A stretch of 64,000 bases of DNA from Trileptium ribeirensis (taxonomy: Eukaryota > Nematoda > Enoplea > Enoplida > Thoracostomopsidae). The DNA is taken from assembly GCA_030248225.1 (NCBI GenBank), contig JASANE010027935.1:1-64000 (forward strand). The letters are read 5' to 3'. Positions 35,411 to 46,766 of this stretch are shown piece by piece (positions within the stretch are counted from its first letter, which is position 1; each line of letters begins with the position of its first letter). Below the pieces are notes generated by a model that saw nothing but the letters and a program-made list of their open reading frames with translations, did not search any database and had not been told where the DNA came from. The translations under genes and the position numbers were made by a program.

Positions 35411-38059
35411 TAAATTCCGGCAGAGTACTATTAATATAGATGTGCGCCAATAACTACTTCTCAGAGGCAACTATAGATTTGGATTCACATTTTGTGCAGC
35501 AACTTATGTAATTCAATTCGGTAGAAACAACTGCGTCGGTATAGGTGTCATAATTCATTTATCCTTTCCACACTACAGACAACGGAACCCAGCTGTTATG
35601 GATACGATTAGGACATAAAAAAATTTTGACAGAAAGCACAAAGCACATGGTGGTTATAATTGTCCAGCAATTCAACTAGTTGTACAGTCTGATATTGAAG
35701 CTACATCAAATTTTTCTTAACCCAAAACATTTGCGTTAATATAACAATTATGTTAAAACAGGCATAATGTCTCAACAATAATTAACTGCAAGAAACACCT
35801 CTTATGTCTGTTAGGTGCTAAACAAATATCTGGGCCACGGAATGTACAACATATGCCGGAATAATATTTGTGTAGAGTAGGATATTTTAAGGCATCATTA
35901 ATTTTTCCGCCTTCCAACAGCTAAATTAGGCGAATTTGCGCCCCCTGAAATTATACAAGATGACTGTGATGTTAGGTTTCTCGTGCCTCATATGCGAATG
36001 GTAAGTGGACTCTAAAAATTGTCCTTGTATGTGTTGTAATAACCAGATTACTCATTAGAATGCAACACGAATAGATAAATAGTGTGACGAAAGACGAAAA
36101 TAAAGCCTGAACAATTAAGCACATCCTCTCCATATATTTTAACAAAATGTTAATTTTATTTTAGGCTGCAGCAGAAAGATATATAATGTGTTCAACCAGA
36201 CATCTTTTAGACCACCAACCTGTGGGATAGTTGTAAATAAATGCTACAAGTAAATAGACAGCTAGTTTAGCTGCGAACTTGTACATAGAAAGACAGATAC
36301 CATCCTATATTACAAAGTTTGTAGTGACTTTTTAAGCAAATGTATTTGTTTTTATTTGTAACCATAAAGTTCCAATCCTGTGAAACTGTTACATACTGCT
36401 TTATTTTATGGTGGACAATTTGTGAGCTGATTTGCAGATACGGAGCAATAACAAGATCCTAAATCAGCTTTGACCCTTTTAGGTATAGATCATGTTTAAC
36501 CCCGCCGTTGGTCAACAGCAACCAGATGCGGTTTAATGCGCTGTACTAACTCAATTCGCCATTTACTGGACATACACATATTATTGTTCGCTGGCCTTGG
36601 GATGAGCCTTATGCGTAGTCGACTTTAGCTGAGTACACTTGGATTGTTCTTTTGTGAAATCGGTTTAGGATCGCAAATGCGATGAATATATGCGGATAAA
36701 GAGTTTTCCTTGTGTACACAAAAATTATTTGTGGTATCGCGTCACGTAGGTTCTGTTCGCGGTTAGCTATTTTGCAATCTAGAATCGCATTTCAGTGCGT
36801 ACATGGGAAAACGCGATTACCAACTGCATTTTTGTGTATACTACTATACGCACATAGACTGAGAACATAGCTGCTTGATCCACATCGCATGCCTGTTATT
36901 TGGTGAACAGCGTGCAACAGTGCGAAATTGAGAAATGTGTGTGCGCAAATTCTGTTCGTACGTCGCACGTTTATTCACGTTTACTAAAATGCGAATGTAG
37001 CTGGCAGAAATGTGACCGCGATCGATTTCGTTCGTGATTTCGATAAAACAATAACCAAGGTGTACGCACCTAAAGTAGACTCACACATTAGGTATCCGAA
37101 CATTAGTTAGAGAATAGCTCAATGGCTAGAAAGCATGACTTTCATCCATATCGATATCTCGCAGCGACCAATTTGTACTTCGATACTTGAAACGTTAACT
37201 AATTTATGACCGGGAGGATTAAATGCAAGACTTGGCTTTACGATTCCTGATAATTGTAAAATGTGCAAATATATTATAATATAGCATGTTTTTACGAGAC
37301 TCACTTCTCAGGGTTAATTGTACAACATCAATAGGTTTGATCTCGAATACTGTTCAAATATGATAACTAATTATCTTTATTGCGAAGTTGTAGTAAATTG
37401 CACTGATTTAATTTCAGTAGGATATATTACAAAAATCTTGTATCAATTTAGTGCACGGATCTCTCAGAGCAAATAATTTTTATTCAGGAAACATTCGGGA
37501 GATTCTATTTTAATGTAACCAGCGGAAGTACAAGTATTGACTACAATATTTATATATGGCCGACACTGAAGGTATCTAGCGCACTACGGTTTGACTTCCA
37601 TAGTCTGGGTTCAATTTATTAACTAATTTGGTGTTGCAATAAACACAATTGTGGTCGTCCCAGTGGTACTAGTAACAATTCATCGCTTGCAACGTTCTCC
37701 ACGATTAGAACGCAACATTTAACAAATTGTTCTAAAGCCTCGATTTTTTCAGTAGATAATTTCTGTGTCTATACACTGCACGAGTTGTAAAGAACTACTT
37801 CAGGAAGCAAACACGTCCTGTGTACTTACAGGTAAATATGAGAAAAGTCATATAATTAACACAAAGCCGATAAAAACGTCGAGCAAATTCTACTAGAATA
37901 AATTCTAAAAATTTGGATTTAAATTAACTTGATTTGAATTAATCTAGATTTACCACTATTCTAGCGAAATGAGGGATAAAATACAACCTGGTTTAGAATC
38001 AGTTCTAGCGTTCTTTTCTTATTATCTGGGTGCACATTTTCTACTGTAGTTGCCGCATT
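35411..38059. other. Intergenic with two faint tRNA-like stretches
   Basis: Mostly unique A+T-rich sequence. 37107-37190 (+) has an A-box match TAGCTCAATGG at about 37115 but only a poor B-box 57 bp later. 37556-37625 (+) has TCTAGCGCACTACGG and TGGGTTCAATTT. Both could be decayed tRNA-derived SINE heads. No gene recognised. Confidence 0.35.
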
Positions 38060-38965
38060 ACTTATTATTGTTCCGAATTTTTGTGATAAGTCGATATGTT
38101 TGTGGTAACGAAATGTGGGATTGCTTAAATATTAAACGTAATAATTTTTATTACGCGGATATAATTGCACTCCGGATTGATGAATGTGAGTATTATTATT
38201 TGCGTTAGATACGCTTAAGGGTATTAAAAGCGTGCTCTTCTGAGTAATGCCTGGTCCAATTTAATAGCGGGTCATGTGAACGATCATTTTCCAATACACC
38301 TGAAATGTGGCTTTGCTTGAATATCAAACATAATAATTGTTATTACGTGTGTATAATTGCAGTCCGGATTGATGAATGTGAGTATTATTATTTGCGTTAG
38401 ATACGCTTAAGGGTATTAAAAGCGTGCTCTTCTGAGTAATGCCTGGTCCAGTTTAATGGCGTGTCACGTGAACAATCATTTTCCAATACACCTGAAATGT
38501 GGCTTTGCTTGAATATCAAACATAATAATTGTTATTACGTGTGTATAATTGCACTCCGGATTGATGAATGTGAGTATTATTATTTGCGTTAGATACGCTT
38601 AAGGGTATTAAAAGCGTGCTCTTCTGAGTAATGCATGGTCCAGTTTAATGGCGTGTCATGTGAACAATCATTTTCCAATACACCTGAAATGTGGCTTTGC
38701 TTGAATATCAAACATAATAATTGTTATTACGTGTGTATAATTGCACTCCGGATTGATGAATGTGAGTATTTTTGTTTGCGTTAGATACGCTTAAGGGTAT
38801 TAAAAGCGTGCTCTTCTGAGTATGCCTGGTCCAGTTTAATGGCGTGTCACGTGAACAATCATTTTCCAATACACCTGAAATGTGGCTTTGCTTGAATATC
38901 AAACATAATAATTGTTATTACGTGTGTATAATTACACTCCGGATTGATGAATGTGACTATTTTTA
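38060..38965. repeat. 192-bp tandem repeat, about 4.7 copies
   Basis: CCGGATTGATGAATGTGAGT recurs at 38172, 38364, 38556, 38748 and 38939 (last variant), a period of 191-192 bp. Units are about 95% alike and share GCGTTAGATACGCTTAAGGG and ATTTTCCAATACACCTGAAA. The first unit is the most diverged. Confidence 0.96.
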
Positions 38966-39325
38966 AAACAATTATTATTAAAATTAAAATTATTATTATT
39001 AACTTATTATTAAAACAATTTTGCTATCAAGATTACTCTTCTTTCACGAGACCAATACTATTTAATATATATGTTAAAATTTTGAATTTTGCATGCGTTT
39101 TGACCAGTATATAACACAATTCAATAAGATTTAATAAATAGTAGGTAGCTATTTAATACAAATTTACGTGAAACGATACAGTTTTTTTGGTGAAGTTACT
39201 TTGTGAAACAGCAGTTAAACGAAAATGTCATAAATAAAAATGGGTTTTACAAACTTCACAAAAGTTACATAGCTACTTGTTTGTGTATTTTCCGATTGAT
39301 TTGGCATTTTCGAAATTTTAGTCAG
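38966..39325. other. A+T-rich flank, 3' side of the small secreted-protein gene
   Basis: Starts with an ATTATTATTAAAA-type simple stretch (38960-39015). On the minus strand, downstream of the gene's stop, an ATTAAA occurs near 39130 and could be a weak poly(A) signal. Nothing else seen. Confidence 0.35.
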
Positions 39326-39571
39326 CTAGTACCGTCCCAGCCAAAATGACGCAGGTACTACCGGTTGTGCATAAGTAGTTCCGCGAGACCATCTATTATA
39401 TCCTTCTAATTTAGTCGGTTCGACGGAATACGCTTGGCCTGGTACCACCTTTGCTGGAGTGAGTGACTCTTTTCCTCCCAACGTAAGCATATACCTGGTG
39501 GCATCTGTTGATCGATCGAGAAGCATAAGAATTGTAATCACGCAAATAGCAATACTGTTGATTGTAATCAT
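39326..39571 (-). CDS. Small secreted protein, putative peptide precursor, paralogue 1
   Basis: 81 codons in one exon, ATG at 39571 in a good context (GGAAATGA), stop TAG. Residues 1-24 form a clear signal peptide (hydrophobic IAICVITILMLL). The mature part has RYMLTLGGKESLTP (26-39), GQAYS, then GYNRWSRG (57-64) and a tail PVVPASFWLGRY. R-W-S-R fits an R-x-x-R proprotein cleavage pattern, and L-G-R near the end is a typical C-terminal amidation signal. It has no cysteine in the mature part. It aligns with 58755-58997 throughout. I do not recognise the family. The peptide-hormone reading is inference; an intact small secreted protein is the alternative. Confidence 0.72.
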   Translation of the reverse strand: MITINSIAICVITILMLLDRSTDATRYMLTLGGKESLTPAKVVPGQAYSVEPTKLEGYNRWSRGTTYAQPVVPASFWLGRY

Positions 39572-40846
39572 TTCCTTGCTTGTTATTTAAGAATATATAA
39601 TCTGCTTGAATATCAATACATATGTATTTGGTAACTAACCTAAAAATAAATAATGTCGAATGACTAATGCGGAATGAGGCGAAGGTACACTTTTAGGAAT
39701 TGAATATTTCTTTAGGTGCATTCCAAAAACAATAAAATTCTATGCAGTAGGCATGTTTTTAAAATACACCTTTGTTGCAAGTTTCTGGTGGTATAGTGAA
39801 GGTGTTCAAACAACGCATAAACAGTTTCAAATGTGGCTTGAAGCCTACATTTAGTATGAAAGGCTTATTGCGTATGCAACGATCTTGTCATATTAGTATT
39901 CTTAAAATTCATCTGAGTCGTGTTTTAAGCCCCGTTTCAGTCTACTTTATCGACTTGTCTGCGTAAAAATATTCCCAAAATTTTCTGTACTTATTCTATT
40001 TCTCAAAAATAGGGCTCATTTTGTAAATCAAATGAACAGAAAATCAACATTCTCTTCATACAACTGTGCAAAAATATAAATGTTGGCATAATAAATCACA
40101 AGATAAGAAAATATAGGCAAACGTATTGAAAAAGATTTAGATCATTCCGTTTGTCAAATCGTACATAAAAAGTCAATCACAGTAACTTGTATTTAAGTAT
40201 TTTAATTGCAGCATCCTTGTGATTCCGAAAAAATCGCATTAATGCTTTAATAACGGCGTAGAAACGGTTGGCTACGTGATGGAGAACTTACGAAAGGTAA
40301 TGTAGGTAAAGTAGGTAAAGGTAAAGTCTTCTAGACATTGGTTTGATCTTTCTTCAAACGGTGAATTATTAGTTTAAGTTGCAATCTAGCAATATTGGAA
40401 TACTTTACGGACATTAACTGGTAGAGTGTATTCATTGATGTAAACAATTTATACAATTTATTTTTTAATTTTGTCTTCAATATAATAAAGTGTAAATTGT
40501 CCATTACAGTTAGGGTCGGCAATGTGATAAATTGAAAATCGCGCATACATCAAGGCAGGCATACCCACGCAATGACTTCAAAGAAATCAATATAAATTTA
40601 CTAAATAAAACTACAGTAAATACTAACTTACAGTAAATATAGTACAGTAAATACAGTGCACAAAAGCATATTTTGTTGGTTCGCATAAAAGTACAGTAAA
40701 CTTAACTGAAGTAGTATAGAATAACTGAAATGTTTTGCTGCAGTTCTATAAAAGAAACGATGGCGTTGATTTTGGATTGAAAAGCAGTTAATATCCTTGG
40801 CCAAATAAAAAGGACCACTTGGAAAAACGATAAAAATTTACTTAGT
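39572..40846. other. Region upstream of paralogue 1
   Basis: A+T-rich, no gene recognised. No TATA box or other promoter element could be assigned with confidence. It separates the small gene from an F3 foldback element about 1.3 kb upstream, an arrangement repeated at the second paralogue. Confidence 0.35.
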
Positions 40847-41099
40847 ATTACCAAGAGCGCGTTAGAGAAGAGATGAAACTTCCCTGCACTCACATGTAAA
40901 CCGTATTTGATGACGAATGCCTTTTCAGCCTGACCCGCCCTCAGTTTCTGGGGTGGGTAGTTCGAACACCCCCCACCCCGAGTTTTAGGGCGGCAGCTCG
41001 GACTCCTAAAATTGGGGGTCAGGCCGAAAACGTCCGCATCATCAAACACGGGTTTACATGTGAGTGCAGGGAAGTGTCTATATTTATCAAACCTTGGTT
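40847..41099. mobile_element. F3 foldback element, well preserved
   Basis: Left arm 40878-40935 and right arm 41017-41075 are inverted copies over about 58 bp (ACTTCCCTGCACTCACATGT at the outer end, TCAGCCTGACC / GGTCAGGCCGA at the inner end). Outer ACCAAGAGCGC and CCTTGGT extend the arms. The centre is G+C-rich with C and G runs. Could form a near-complete hairpin. Confidence 0.85.
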
Positions 41100-43204
41100 T
41101 TCATTCATTATTGGTTTTATCTGTAGGAAAACCTGAACGTGGCAAATGTGCTGGTGGTGTCAGCCCATAATGCTTTCTATCATCTCATTGTGATCGGAAT
41201 AGTTTGTATGAAGTTATCGCATGTTGGTTATAGCGTTAAAACGCTGACGAGTCATCACTGCTGAATGTACGTACGGATAATCTTGCAACCAATGACAGTG
41301 TCAGGTATCACTGAAACATCTTTCTTTAATAGCGAAATTTAATTACAATTTTTATAGAATAGATCCTACTGGATAAAACTATACAAGTGTAACTGAAAGA
41401 CGTTTCTAAAATATTTGAACCTGCTGCTAAAATCATAACTAAAAGCTTTGAAATCTAGTTTAAAACTCTCTTCAAAACATAGCATGAGGCAAGAAAAATG
41501 GCGCTTTGTCAATAAAATTTAATCGTTGCACTAACATAAACTTGCTTAGGTTTTGTATCATATCAGATTGCACAGGTGAGTTTCCAATTATTTTTCGACT
41601 TTACAGTTAGTAATAGGAAAATCATACATGCTTTAACACTGCAGAACATGTTGCATAACGACATATTTTCGCTCTAATATTTATCCACGAAGAAGTTATT
41701 ATTGTGGCGATGTAAAATGCGTGTTGGTGTCCGGTAAGGTGAACGATTAGCCGAAATTTAGACATGCATATAACTAGTAGGTATAGTATCTGAAGAACTT
41801 AGCGTCTGAGTTTCTGCAGACATATATTATGGTTCCGAACCTGCTTCAGAAAATGTAAGAAAAATGCAAAAATTTATCAGATTTATATGTCTATGGGTAT
41901 CTCAATAACATGGAGAAAAATGACAGTGTCTAAGAAAACACTGATGCTGCTTCAGAAACTTGCCTATTTATAGTCTTCAGGCAGTCGGCTACGCAGCAAT
42001 GCAATTTTACCTTAACAAGTCCTTAAAATAAACAAAGCCACATAATATGCAACAAATATAAGTGTACTTCCACACTTGTCAAAAGCTATTAATCTGGAGC
42101 AAGTAATGATGAGAACTCAGATCTTGAACGAAAAAGCTTTAAACTTCAGCAAAACAAGAACTACAAAAGGATACCAAATATAATTATACATCTCTTAATA
42201 GGAACAAAGCATCTAAAATAAAAATATAAGATTGACGCACATTAGGGGTTGGCCCCACATTTGGATCGTTTACTATATATTATATCCAATGTAATCTTTA
42301 GGGGCAAAAGTGAAATACATGCTATTACGTTCTCGATATGCTAATCCGAAGCTTATATACAAAAACTTATACTTAATTTGAGCCTAAGCCGGGCTAGAGC
42401 CACATAAAAACCTGCGCTAGGTTGTTGTTTTAAACAATATACCGTACGACTCCTAAAGAGCCATTACGTTATATCACTAGACTCAATTAATGCCATTTGT
42501 CAATAGATAATGATTTCTCGACGATCGAAAAAGTCAGACTTTGTTCTACACGACTACCTCCACGCGATATCTATTAAGAATTTCATTGCGAATACTAAGG
42601 CAGGCGACATTACAAAATACATACATAAAAGGAATTCCCTTTGGCGAGTGGCTAGAATCCTACTTGCACTAGATACATGAACACAAATCCAAGGAGTATA
42701 GGTACTAATGAGGCCACACTGTGCTGTTATATAATTATGTAAGGAGTTAAAATAGAATATATATCATTCACCATCTTCAATATCTTCGCCAGATTAATAT
42801 GTTCCCAACGACTGTCAATACTCATAATCCTTGGTATAATTATGTGTTCTCGGTTTTTGCTGCAAAAGGTGTGTTTTGTTCATGTTTTGTGTGTTTCATA
42901 TCAGGCTTAATTCTTAAGCTATAATAATCATTTTCATGGTCCAAGAATTTCTAAACAAACACTAAAAGTCTACATAATCATAGATGTACCGGCAAACCAT
43001 ACTGTGTCCACTCAGTGGAAAATTTGACAGATTTTAGAGACTGTATACATGCAATATTTCACGATGGAGACGTAAGCTCAAACAATTATTTGTCACGATC
43101 AGCTTTTTTCTACCACTTGTAAAATTTTATCAACTCGTATGACGGAAATGCTCCATTGGGCCTGAAATATATACTTTTGAAGCTAAGATGATAGGTCAGG
43201 ACAT
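41100..43204. other. Intergenic with an F4 right-half fragment
   Basis: 42297-42480 matches the right part of F4 (AGTGAAATACATGCTATTAC, TTCTCGATATGCTAA, GAGCCTAAGCC, TTGTTGTTTTAAACAATATA). The remainder is A+T-rich with nothing recognised. A CTGACGAGTC near 41248 was checked as a hammerhead core and rejected. Confidence 0.45.
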
Positions 43205-43290
43205 CACACAAATGGCGACAGAGGCGGAATTCAAACCTACGATTTTAGGCTTTACCGCGTTTGCGCTATCAAATGAACTACTAAGCAGGC
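43205..43290 (-). repeat. tRNA-derived SINE-like head
   Basis: On the minus strand, TAGTTCATTTGATAGCGCAA (43261-43280) resembles a pol III A-box, and GGTTTGAATTCC (43226-43237) a B-box. They are followed by CGCCTCTGTCGCC, an acceptor-stem-like end. The spacing suits a tRNA. The mismatches argue for a decayed SINE rather than a working tRNA gene. The 3' body was not delimited. Confidence 0.5.
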
Positions 43291-43596
43291 ATTTTACTTA
43301 ATATTGAATTAACATTGCGTATTAATAAGCCGAGCCATATAATCTATCAACTCGTGAGTAAAGTGTCGATGATTAAGCACCGAAATTTTGCCATGAGGTT
43401 ACAAAGTACACGAAGGTCTTTAAAAACACAAACCAAATATCTTAACATGCCTTTGTGCACTTTGTGTACCGTTGTGACCTTAAGGTTACTTTGTGTCCGC
43501 AAAGTCCAGTTATTCTTCAGCGGCAGAACATAGACTACTTATTTATTCACCTCAGTCAGTACAAACAGTCTGTTTTATTTTTGCTATTTTAGCTTG

Positions 43597-44284
43597 TAAT
43601 GCATCACTTACCTTAGGATGTGTGCACCTAAAGCCGTATTCTGTCACAGAACAAGTTTTAGCCCCTGATAAATAGGAGCAGCTCAATCCGGTCCTTCATT
43701 CATGAAATAAACAGCTACGCTATGCTAAGTACGTTTGTACTAGCCGCGAGCGGCTAAGTGTCAGGGTTTGATAGCTGGGACGGACTGCTGAAAAAATATT
43801 TATTACGTTCAGTGTAGCAGACTCTGTTACTGAGAAAATGGTTACGTCTAGACTAAAAAAGGTACGATAAGAAGTACTTAAAGTAGGTGGTCGCATAAAC
43901 AACGGCAAATAAATAGGTAAATATCACTATTTTCAAAATTTTGGTTTAGGCGCTTTCAAAATCCAACCTAGTAAAACATGCTCTTTCTTACATGAAAACT
44001 AAGCTATCATAACTGGACGATTTACGAATATACAAATATGTTTCACCAATTTCCATTTTTTCGCTATTAAAAATTATCGTCATATATTTTTGACTTTTAT
44101 AGCCGATCCCGGCCCTTGTGACAATTTTACAGCCGCGCTTTACTACTCGTTATTGCAGGGCTTGGCTTGGCCAAAAAATGTCACACTGGCTAATCGCAGC
44201 TAGCCTAGCGTGGTTTTTGGGCGCGGCAGGCTATGACAAAATTAGACCTTGCCACACACTGTTTAGATCTAAATGATGCATTAT
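43597..44284. mobile_element. F1 inverted-repeat element, long copy 2
   Basis: Ends TAATGCATCACTTACCTTAG and GATCTAAATGATGCATTA. The interior aligns with 14064-14754 (shared CAGGGTTTGATAGC.GGGACGG, TGTCACACTGGCTAATCGC). Length 688 against 691 bp. No coding frame is shared between copies. Confidence 0.82.
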
Positions 44285-44736
44285 ATACCATCGATAAATG
44301 ACAAATATTCATCTAAAGGGTCGGCTATAGCTTATATATGCGTTTTGCGAATATTATCTATATCATACTTTATCATTTACATCTTTACCATACTTTTTAA
44401 AGGAAATATCGCTAAAAAATTGCCAGTTTTTGCAAAATTGTCGCCTCTTGTCGACCAATAAACCTGCACATTTCTGCTATGTTTCCGCCATAGTACACGC
44501 AGCATTGAAAAATCAAATATTCTTATCTACACATATATATCAATCGCTGCATAAATTTTTTAGTAGGCGATCAGATTGAACAATAGTTCTGCATAGCATA
44601 TACTATCACTATACCGTCTCAAACTACTTCCAGCGTCCAGCCATATCGCTATCATGGCCAATATAAAGTATCTAAGACAACTGTTGTAACTAATATCGCT
44701 AAATAACTAATAGTTGACCATATTAGACGTGCTGAC
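44285..44736. other. Intergenic between F1 and the hAT-like element
   Basis: A+T-rich. The last eight bases, GTGCTGAC (44729-44736), are one copy of the target duplication of the following element. Nothing else recognised. Confidence 0.5.
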
Positions 44737-45134
44737 TAGGCATGGGTATCCGTTAGGGACCCGTAACCCCGTTAGCCGGGTACTGATGTAACCAACCCGA
44801 CTACACTACCAGGGTACCCCACTAGCTTCACATGTACCCAGGTACAAATCACTAACATTGGTAGTTCTGATAAGCCGCAGCTTGCACATAAATAGGCATG
44901 TGTGCGACGTTCAAATTAGGTACCCAAATATGTTAATACGGCTTGCAGTTGGCGATGGCGTCGAGCTAAAAAATTATTTAGTCCGACCTACCGTACAATT
45001 TATTCTTTCAATACATGCAACATTTTTGTCATTATTTCCCTGTTTATGTATGACAACTCTGTATAAACATTTAACTTTTTTCCGTCGCCCGGATCCATAA
45101 GTTGTAGTCTTTAAAAAGTTGTACCGGTGTAACA

Positions 45135-45220
45135 GGATATTTTTACTCCCCGGATATTTATACTCCCCAGTAAAAATATCCTAGGATATTTTTACTCCCC
45201 CCAGGATATTTTTACTCCCC
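45135..45220. repeat. Iterated terminal repeat, left end of nested element
   Basis: Four direct copies of GGATATTTTTACTCCCC (45135, 45152 with one change, 45184 and 45204) and one inverted copy (45169-45181). The last three form a 52-bp unit (45169-45220) that is the inverted match of 46714-46766. Confidence 0.88.
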
Positions 45221-45624
45221 TTCTATATGTAGATTACACGTTTCGATTTGATGTTATGTTGATGGCATATGGCATGTATTTCATTTCAGTTCCCAATCAT
45301 AAAGCAGCAGCAATACGCTCAAAATTGCATTGATTAACGCAACCCATAGTCATAAAATTGTTTTATAAAACTTACATATACTTACAGAGCAAAAATCAAA
45401 AGCATAAACATAACACTGTATACTAAAACACGAATAAATGTTATTGCAATATGGTATGAAATGAATATTCAATAATGCTAATATGGCGTTTTTCGACTAC
45501 ACGACGATGTCTTGAATTTCGATTACACATATATAATACACATAACGTCAACAATAGATATAGGTACGTGTGATACGGATACATGATACATAAATTTAAA
45601 GCTAAACTTCAGAACAGCAACAGA

Positions 45625-46497
45625 TTAGGCCGCAACTTCGTAAACAACGTCAAAATGATCACCACCAGTATTTTTCAAATATATATAGTGAGATTCCGCG
45701 TTGGAACCACTGCCAAGAACGTTCGGAGTGTAGCTGGACCACATCCATTTAAGTATTTTTCGTTCGTCCGGTTCCAAATGGGTGTGTACTCATTAAAAAG
45801 TAGTGTTGAGCAATGCTGCAGTGACCAGAAACTCCGTATCCGTGGCCCATACTCCTAGATCTGACATGCTGCTTTCTTTTGTGTAGTTGTTTGTCGCTGT
45901 CAAGTTGACCAGTTTGCCAACGACATGTGGCTGCTCCATTAAGTTAACTGATGCTGCTCGAACTGCTTCGTGACTGTCTTCTGAGCCTGTGATGCAATGC
46001 GATATCGCACGAAAATAGCAATTGCCATCACCCATAATTTTTTGAAGCTTTGTTGGGTAAGTCAGTGGAACTGACTGTTGAGCGTAACTATTATAATTAC
46101 GAACGGTAATTCCTAACAGCTCAGCTGTTTTATTTTGCCAAGCTTTATCCGGTGGCTTAGAGGTATCAAACTTCGGGTTCACTCGCTGGCAACGGTCGCA
46201 TGATTTGATGCACTGCTGTATGTCAGTTTTCATGTCGTGCCAATAGTAACGTTTAGTAACCAAGTCCAGCATACTGTCCCGCCCCCGATGTCCACTCAAT
46301 GCTTCAGACTCCAAGCTATTATCTTGACCAGAATGGAATGTTTGTATCAATTGTTTTTGTTCTGCGATGTCTGTGACCACCTGAACAGTGACGATTTTAT
46401 TTTCTGATCCGGCAATTTTCAGATTTTTGTTATAAAATGGTTGACCGTTGCGACACAGTACTGTTTGCACTGTAAAAGTTAGCACGCTGGCCTTTAT
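45625..46497 (-). pseudogene. H2C2 integrase-type zinc finger fused to OTU cysteine protease, with two in-frame stops
   Basis: The open frame enters from 46497 with no ATG, so the 5' end is spliced or lost. In order: a region with H...H...C..C spacing (TFHSGQ, SGHRGRDSM, YYWHDMKTDI, CIKSCDRCQR), the zinc finger that precedes the catalytic core in retroviral-type integrases. Then a linker of about 55 residues. Then an OTU protease domain with the catalytic Asp/Cys box GDGNCYFRAIS (near 46007-46040), SEDSHEAVR and WATDTEFLVTAALLNT. TAA and TGA stand in tandem at 45790-45795. The same frame then continues 54 codons to the catalytic His box GGDHFDVVYEV and a stop at 45625-45627. OTU domains cleave ubiquitin chains. 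Two small compensating indels in a T run and an AC run would explain the double stop. Confidence 0.85.
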
Positions 46498-46713
46498 CTA
46501 CATGCCGAGTGGATATCGTCCGTTGGTAATATAGTTACGAACATCGTTAAAACTGATGTGTTTATTAGTTTTAGATTTAAACATTTTATAACATTTGTCA
46601 CAAATACACTATAAACCTGAAATAAAAAGAAAGTATGAACGGTATATACACCATAGAAATGGTATAGGAAATACTTTTTCTAGAGGAAGTAAAGATTTTT
46701 AGAACATTTTACT

Positions 46714-46766
46714 GGGGAGTAAAAATATCCTGGAGGGACGTAAAAATATCCTAGGATATTTTTACT
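46714..46766. repeat. Iterated terminal repeat, right end of nested element
   Basis: GGGGAGTAAAAATATCC (46714-46730), then GTAAAAATATCC (46740-46751), then the inverted GGATATTTTTACT (46754-46766). Matches the left end in reverse complement. CCTAGG lies at the centre of a perfect palindrome in both ends. Confidence 0.88.

Larger units (their letters stand above)
45169..46766 (-). mobile_element. Nested DNA-transposon-like element with 52-bp iterated ends and H2C2-OTU cargo
   Basis: Inverted ends of about 52 bp (45169-45220 and 46714-46766) differ at only about four positions. Each is itself built from three iterations of GGATATTTTTACTCCCC in alternating orientation. Inside, on the minus strand, lies a gene relic with an H2C2 zinc finger and an OTU domain. 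No DDE catalytic core was recognised in about 1.6 kb, so the element looks non-autonomous or truncated. I could not find a convincing target duplication: the bases outside are CTCCCC on the left and GAAAC on the right. Superfamily not assigned. Confidence 0.75.

Noticed and set aside
41235..41270. Hammerhead ribozyme core (CTGACGAG)
   Set aside because: No GAAA segment or cleavage triplet at the right place, and no flanking stems. The satellites were also checked and lack the CTGANGA...GAAA core.
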